Shown: positions 5,310-8,116 of the stretch, one piece after another
How positions within the stretch are numbered: the stretch's first letter is position 1
How the letters are laid out: every line of letters starts with the position of its first letter
NCBI GenBank assembly: GCA_007123575.1
Contig: SKKV01000113.1
Coordinates: forward strand, 1 to 8,116
Origin: Wenzhouxiangella sp.
GTDB lineage: Bacteria > Pseudomonadota > Gammaproteobacteria > Xanthomonadales > Wenzhouxiangellaceae
DNA: 8,116 nucleotides
Reading direction: 5' to 3'
The notes under the pieces: generated by a model
The model's database searches: none
What the model saw: the letters and a program-made list of their open reading frames with translations, nothing else
What the model was told of the DNA's origin: nothing
Position numbers and translations under genes: made by a program

Positions 5310-6346
5310 GCCTGGAAGCGCACCCGCTCGGCCGATTCGGCTTTATCCACCCGGCCAATCACCCAGGCCGGTTCATCCAGGCTGGCGATCAGGGTATCGG
5401 CCTCGGCGGCCGGACAGACCAGAACAAAGCCGATGCCCATATTGAAGGTACGACGCATTTCGGCATCGCTGACCTGGCCGGCCGCGCCCAGCCAGTCGAA
5501 CACCGGCGGCCGGGGCCAGGCCCCGGAATTGATGGTGATGCCCAGCGGCTCGGGAATGACGCGGATGATGTTCTCGGTCAGACCGCCGCCGGTGATATGG
5601 GCCATGCCGCGTATATCATGCTTTTCGATCAGATCCAGCACCGTTGGCACATAGATACGGGTGGGCGCCAGCAGGGCCTCGCCCAGGCTCTGGTCGCCGC
5701 CGGCCAGCGGGTCGTCCAGCCTGGCGCCGCTGACTTCGATGATCTTGCGGATCAGCGAGAAACCGTTGCTGTGCGGTCCTGACGAGGCCAGGCCGACCAG
5801 CACGCAGTCGCTGTCAATGCCGCTGCCGTCGATCAGGCGCTCGCGTTCGACCGCGCCGACGGCAAAGCCGGCCAGGTCGTACTCGCCGTCGCCGTACATG
5901 CCGGGCATCTCGGCGGTTTCGCCGCCGATCAGCGCGCAGCCGGCCTGGCGGCAGCCTTCGGCAATGCCGCCGACCACGTCTGCTGCCTGGTCCACATCCA
6001 GGCGCGAGCAGGCAAAGTAATCGAGGAAAAACAGCGGTTCGGCGCCGCAGACCAGGATGTCGTTGACGCACATGGCAACCAGGTCAATGCCGATGCTGTC
6101 GTGGCGATCAAGCTGGCGGGCCAGCAGCAGCTTGGTGCCGACGCCGTCGGTGCCGGACACCAGCACCGGGTCGCGGTAGCGTTGACCGAGCTGGAACAGG
6201 CCGCCGAAACCGCCCAGACCGGCCAGCACCTCGGGACGTTGCGTGGCTTTCACCAGCGGCTTGATTCGCTCGACCAGGGCGTTGCCGGCATCAATGTCCA
6301 CCCCGGCATCGCGATAGCTCAGGCCCGATCGCTTGTCATCTGTCAT
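5306..6346 (-). CDS. purM: phosphoribosylformylglycinamidine cyclo-ligase (AIR synthetase, PurM)
   Basis: PurM closes formylglycinamidine ribonucleotide to aminoimidazole ribonucleotide using ATP, the fifth step of purine synthesis. The 346-residue length matches E. coli PurM (345). Family motifs run in order: LSYRDAGVDIDAGN at 9-22, GGFGGLF at 45-51, GTDGVGTK at 65-72, DLVAMCVNDIL at 88-98, GGETAEMPGMY at 141-151, SSGPHSNGFSL at 188-198, HITGGGLTENI at 250-260 and FNMGIGF at 301-307. The start at 6346 is chosen because it gives the normal N-terminus MTDDKRSGLSY. The 26-residue extension to 6424 has no family match and crosses the divergent intergenic region. It leads the minus-strand operon with purN. 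No PurR-type operator of the E. coli kind is seen upstream. Confidence 0.98.
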   Translation of the reverse strand: MTDDKRSGLSYRDAGVDIDAGNALVERIKPLVKATQRPEVLAGLGGFGGLFQLGQRYRDPVLVSGTDGVGTKLLLARQLDRHDSIGIDLVAMCVNDILVCGAEPLFFLDYFACSRLDVDQAADVVGGIAEGCRQAGCALIGGETAEMPGMYGDGEYDLAGFAVGAVERERLIDGSGIDSDCVLVGLASSGPHSNGFSLIRKIIEVSGARLDDPLAGGDQSLGEALLAPTRIYVPTVLDLIEKHDIRGMAHITGGGLTENIIRVIPEPLGITINSGAWPRPPVFDWLGAAGQVSDAEMRRTFNMGIGFVLVCPAAEADTLIASLDEPAWVIGRVDKAESAERVRFQA

Positions 6347-6402
6347 GTTGTGTTCCGATTGCGTGCTTTCAGAGGCCCTATTGTCGCTGATCCGGAACGC
6401 CG

Positions 6403-6417
6403 CTTGGGTTTCCCAAG
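6403..6417. promoter_or_regulatory. perfect palindrome CTTGGG-TTT-CCCAAG between the divergent operons
   Basis: Six-base arms flank a 3-nt centre within the short gap between purM and the DUF2066 gene. As DNA it could be an operator serving both directions. As RNA of the plus-strand transcript it would form a small hairpin whose 3' arm includes the AAG of an AAGGAG ribosome site at 6415-6420, so it could mask that site. It does not match the E. coli PurR operator. Confidence 0.35.
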
Positions 6418-6422
6418 GAGCC

Positions 6423-6461
6423 ATGGCAGCCCCGCGCGTTCGGTTATCATGCAGCCGATGA
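6423..6461 (+). CDS. possible 12-residue leader peptide upstream of the DUF2066 gene
   Basis: An ATG right after AAGGAG opens a 12-codon frame reading MAAPRVRLSCSR. Its TGA (6459-6461) overlaps the ATG at 6458 of the DUF2066 gene as ATGA, the same coupling seen at the other junctions of this operon. Against it, the gap between AAGGAG and the ATG is only 2 nt, which is shorter than usual. The DUF2066 starts have no clear Shine-Dalgarno of their own, so a leader that delivers ribosomes to 6458 would make sense. This is inference only. Confidence 0.25.
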   Translation: MAAPRVRLSCSR

Positions 6462-7495
6462 ACAGATTGACGCTGTTAATAGTCCTTTTGGCCGCCGTGC
6501 TGATCGCGGCCGCGCCGCCAGCCCAGGCCCGATCCCTGTACGTGGGGGAAGCCGTGCTGATCCCCGGTGAGATCAGTGATGCCCAGGCCCTGGTTAATGC
6601 CCTGGACGAAGTGCTGGTGCGTCTGACCGGCATGGACGAGACCTCGCCAACCGAGTTGCTGGGCCTGGGCGTGGCCGATGCCCGGTCGCTGCTGCAAAGC
6701 CAGCAGCGGGTCAGGGTCGAGCTGATGGACGAAGATGGCAATCGTTTCGAGGAACTGCGCCTGCGCGCAGAATTTGATCCGCCATCGGTGGACGCGCTGC
6801 TGGCCCGCGAACAGCTGCCGCGCCTGGGACGCGAGCGCCCGGCGATTTTGCTGTGGGCAGCGACCGATGATGAGCTGGGCGCACGTCTGGTCGATGATCC
6901 GTTGTTTGAGCAAGCCCTGCGCGAGCAGGGCCGACGCTTCGGGCTGGATTTGATCCAACCGCTGGGCGATGCCACCGATATGGCCTGGGTGCAGCTGTCG
7001 GATATCCGCGGCGGCTTTATCGACAGCATCGAACCCAGCGCCGACCGCTATGGCGCCGGCGTAGTGGCACTGGCCGATCTGCGCCAGGGCGACGAAGACT
7101 GGAGCGGGCGCTGGATCTGGCGCATCGACGGCCTCGACCTGGCCACCCAGGTCCAGGGCGAGACCCTGGTTGACCTGGTCGAGCCTGGTCTGCGAGCGCT
7201 GCTGTCTTCGCTGGTTGACCGCTTTGCCACCGTCACCAGGCCAGACGGCGGCAGCACCCGGCTAGTCGTTGTCGACGGCATCGTCGAGCCGATCCAGTAT
7301 GCCGAGGTGCTGCGCTTTTTCGATGAGCTCAGCCTGGTCCAGGAAGTCAGGTTGATCGAGGCCCGGGCCAGGTCAATTCGGCTTGAGCTGAGCCTGAGCG
7401 GAGAGGGGCTTGAAGACGTGATTCGCATCGGCCGCACCCTGGTCATCGACGGCACCGCGCCGGATGGCAGCCTGCAGCTCAGACTGGCCCGATGA
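6458..7495 (+). CDS. DUF2066 domain exported protein
   Basis: The 345-residue protein has a signal peptide (MNRLTLL, hydrophobic to about residue 19, likely cut after PAQA at 21-24). A mature part fits DUF2066: it opens with RSLYVGEAVLIPGEI, followed by a helical segment ALVNALDEVLVRLTG at about 44-58, then RPAILLWAA at about 127-135 and repeated beta-alpha units to the end. The function of the family is unknown; export to the periplasm is the only inference the sequence supports. An in-frame ATG at 6449 would add three residues (MQP). I prefer 6458 because it begins a compact signal peptide and makes an ATGA junction with a possible leader. The stop overlaps the next gene's start. DUF2066 genes divergent from purM and upstream of hda are known in Pseudomonas-type genomes, which supports the call. 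Confidence 0.88.
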   Translation: MNRLTLLIVLLAAVLIAAAPPAQARSLYVGEAVLIPGEISDAQALVNALDEVLVRLTGMDETSPTELLGLGVADARSLLQSQQRVRVELMDEDGNRFEELRLRAEFDPPSVDALLAREQLPRLGRERPAILLWAATDDELGARLVDDPLFEQALREQGRRFGLDLIQPLGDATDMAWVQLSDIRGGFIDSIEPSADRYGAGVVALADLRQGDEDWSGRWIWRIDGLDLATQVQGETLVDLVEPGLRALLSSLVDRFATVTRPDGGSTRLVVVDGIVEPIQYAEVLRFFDELSLVQEVRLIEARARSIRLELSLSGEGLEDVIRIGRTLVIDGTAPDGSLQLRLAR

Positions 7496-8070
7496 CAATG
7501 AATTGGAGCATGCTGCCCAACATCTTGACGGTCGGGCGCATGCTGTCGGTGCCGCCGCTGGTCATGCTGCTGCTGACCGGTCACTACGGCTGGGCGCTGG
7601 CCGTGGCCATTGTTGCTGGCATCTCCGATCTGTTCGACGGCTGGCTGGCGCGCCGCTACAGCTGGACCAGCCGCTTTGGCAGCTTGGCCGACCCGGCCGC
7701 CGACAAGATCATGATGGTTTCCAGCTACCTGACCCTGGCCTGGCTGGAGTACCTGCCCTGGTGGCTGTTCCTTCTGGTCATTCTGCGTGACCTGGTGATC
7801 GTGATCGGTGGCTGGATTTACCACTTGAAATTCGAGCGCCTGGAAGCCCAGCCAACCCAGCTGTCGCGCTTCAACACGTTCTGCCAGGTATTCCTGATGT
7901 GGTACGTGCTGGTCTCCCTGGCCGGCTTGCCGCTGCCGCCGGAAGGCCAGACCGGACTGGAGCTGCTGGTGGCCGTTCTGGCTGTCGTTACCCTGGTCCA
8001 CTACACCTGGCTGTGGAGCATGAAGGCGGTGGTCATCAGCCGCAATCGTCGGCCCGGCTCCGGTGTCTGA
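7492..8070 (+). CDS. CDP-alcohol phosphatidyltransferase family membrane enzyme
   Basis: The 192-residue integral membrane protein carries the complete CDP-alcohol phosphotransferase signature D-x2-D-G-x2-A-R-x8-G-x3-D-x3-D: D46, D49, G50, A53, R54, G63, D67 and D71. It displaces CMP from a CDP-linked lipid (typically CDP-diacylglycerol) with an alcohol. The start MLPNILTVGR resembles the PgsA and CMP-forming cardiolipin synthase group, and hydrophobic segments at about 18-29, 33-45, 74-85, 90-107, 130-145 and 158-175 are consistent with a six-helix fold. In the later motif, where PgsA proteins usually have a GK pair, this protein has SR (QPTQLSRFNTF at about 120-130). I therefore do not assign glycerol-phosphate specificity; phosphatidylglycerol head or cardiolipin formation are both possible. 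It overlaps the DUF2066 stop as ATGA and the next start as TGATG, so it sits in the middle of a coupled operon. Confidence 0.92.
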   Translation: MTMNWSMLPNILTVGRMLSVPPLVMLLLTGHYGWALAVAIVAGISDLFDGWLARRYSWTSRFGSLADPAADKIMMVSSYLTLAWLEYLPWWLFLLVILRDLVIVIGGWIYHLKFERLEAQPTQLSRFNTFCQVFLMWYVLVSLAGLPLPPEGQTGLELLVAVLAVVTLVHYTWLWSMKAVVISRNRRPGSGV

Positions 8071-8116
8071 TGAGCCGGCAGCAGATTCCCCTGGCCCTGA
8101 AGCCGCCGCGGCGACC
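8070..8116 (+). CDS. hda: 5' end of an Hda-like (DnaA-related) gene, cut by the window
   Basis: Fifteen complete codons are visible, beginning MSRQQIPLALKPP. QIPLAL at residues 5-10 resembles the N-terminal sliding-clamp-binding motif of Hda (QLSL in E. coli). Hda works with the DNA-loaded beta clamp to promote ATP hydrolysis by DnaA and so prevent extra rounds of initiation. The position after DUF2066, next to purMN, fits the known neighbourhood of hda. The AAA+ domain lies beyond the edge, so identity rests on the short motif and context. The ATG shares its A with the preceding stop (TGATG). Confidence 0.65.
   Translation, partial: MSRQQIPLALKPPRR

Noticed and set aside
6359..6384. TTGCGT and TATTGT as a sigma-70 promoter for the DUF2066 operon
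   Set aside because: The spacer is 14 bp, too short for a standard promoter.
6101..6448. Upstream extension of the DUF2066 frame into purM
   Set aside because: The extension is antisense to purM and lies before an obvious signal peptide starting at 6458.
7048..8001. A 317-codon minus-strand frame opposite DUF2066 and the phosphatidyltransferase
   Set aside because: Glutamine- and serine-rich product without a domain, antisense to two supported genes joined by an ATGA overlap.

Overview
The window is GC-rich, densely packed bacterial chromosome, most likely from a gammaproteobacterium. The evidence is the pairing of purM-purN with a divergent DUF2066 gene and the start of an hda-like gene, an arrangement known from Pseudomonas and Xanthomonas-type genomes, together with a DUF3108 gene behind purN and a lipoprotein M48 protease. 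Genus-level placement is not possible from sequence alone; a lineage near Xanthomonadales/Chromatiales is a guess.

Layout. Bases 1-472 hold no confident gene. They contain a 169-bp nested inverted-repeat element (114-282), a telomere-like 7-bp tandem repeat (307-340) and two hairpins. From 473 to 6346 everything is on the minus strand. In transcription order this is purM, purN (ATGA overlap) and a DUF3108 periplasmic protein whose signal peptide is encoded inside the end of purN. Next come a BepA/LoiP-like M48 zinc-protease lipoprotein with C-terminal TPRs and its own -10 box, an exported metal-dependent amidohydrolase, and an exported AmpD-like N-acetylmuramoyl-L-alanine amidase that starts inside the amidohydrolase gene. 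A compact intergenic region of about 100 bp (6347-6457) separates purM from the divergent plus-strand operon: a DUF2066 exported protein, a CDP-alcohol phosphatidyltransferase and the first 15 codons of an Hda-like protein, joined by ATGA and TGATG overlaps.

How the genes fit together. purM and purN encode two steps of de novo purine synthesis. Most of the other minus-strand products are predicted to work in the envelope: protease quality control, peptidoglycan or muropeptide hydrolysis, and probable peptide or imide hydrolysis. The plus-strand operon combines an unknown exported protein, a phospholipid headgroup enzyme and a replication-initiation regulator.

The least ordinary part is non-coding. 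A repeat family is present once as a composite inverted pair (114-289) and once as a single, oppositely oriented unit (2476-2585) that supplies the stop codon of the M48 gene. I saw no phage, transposase, CRISPR, tRNA or rRNA, and no convincing new multi-gene system.
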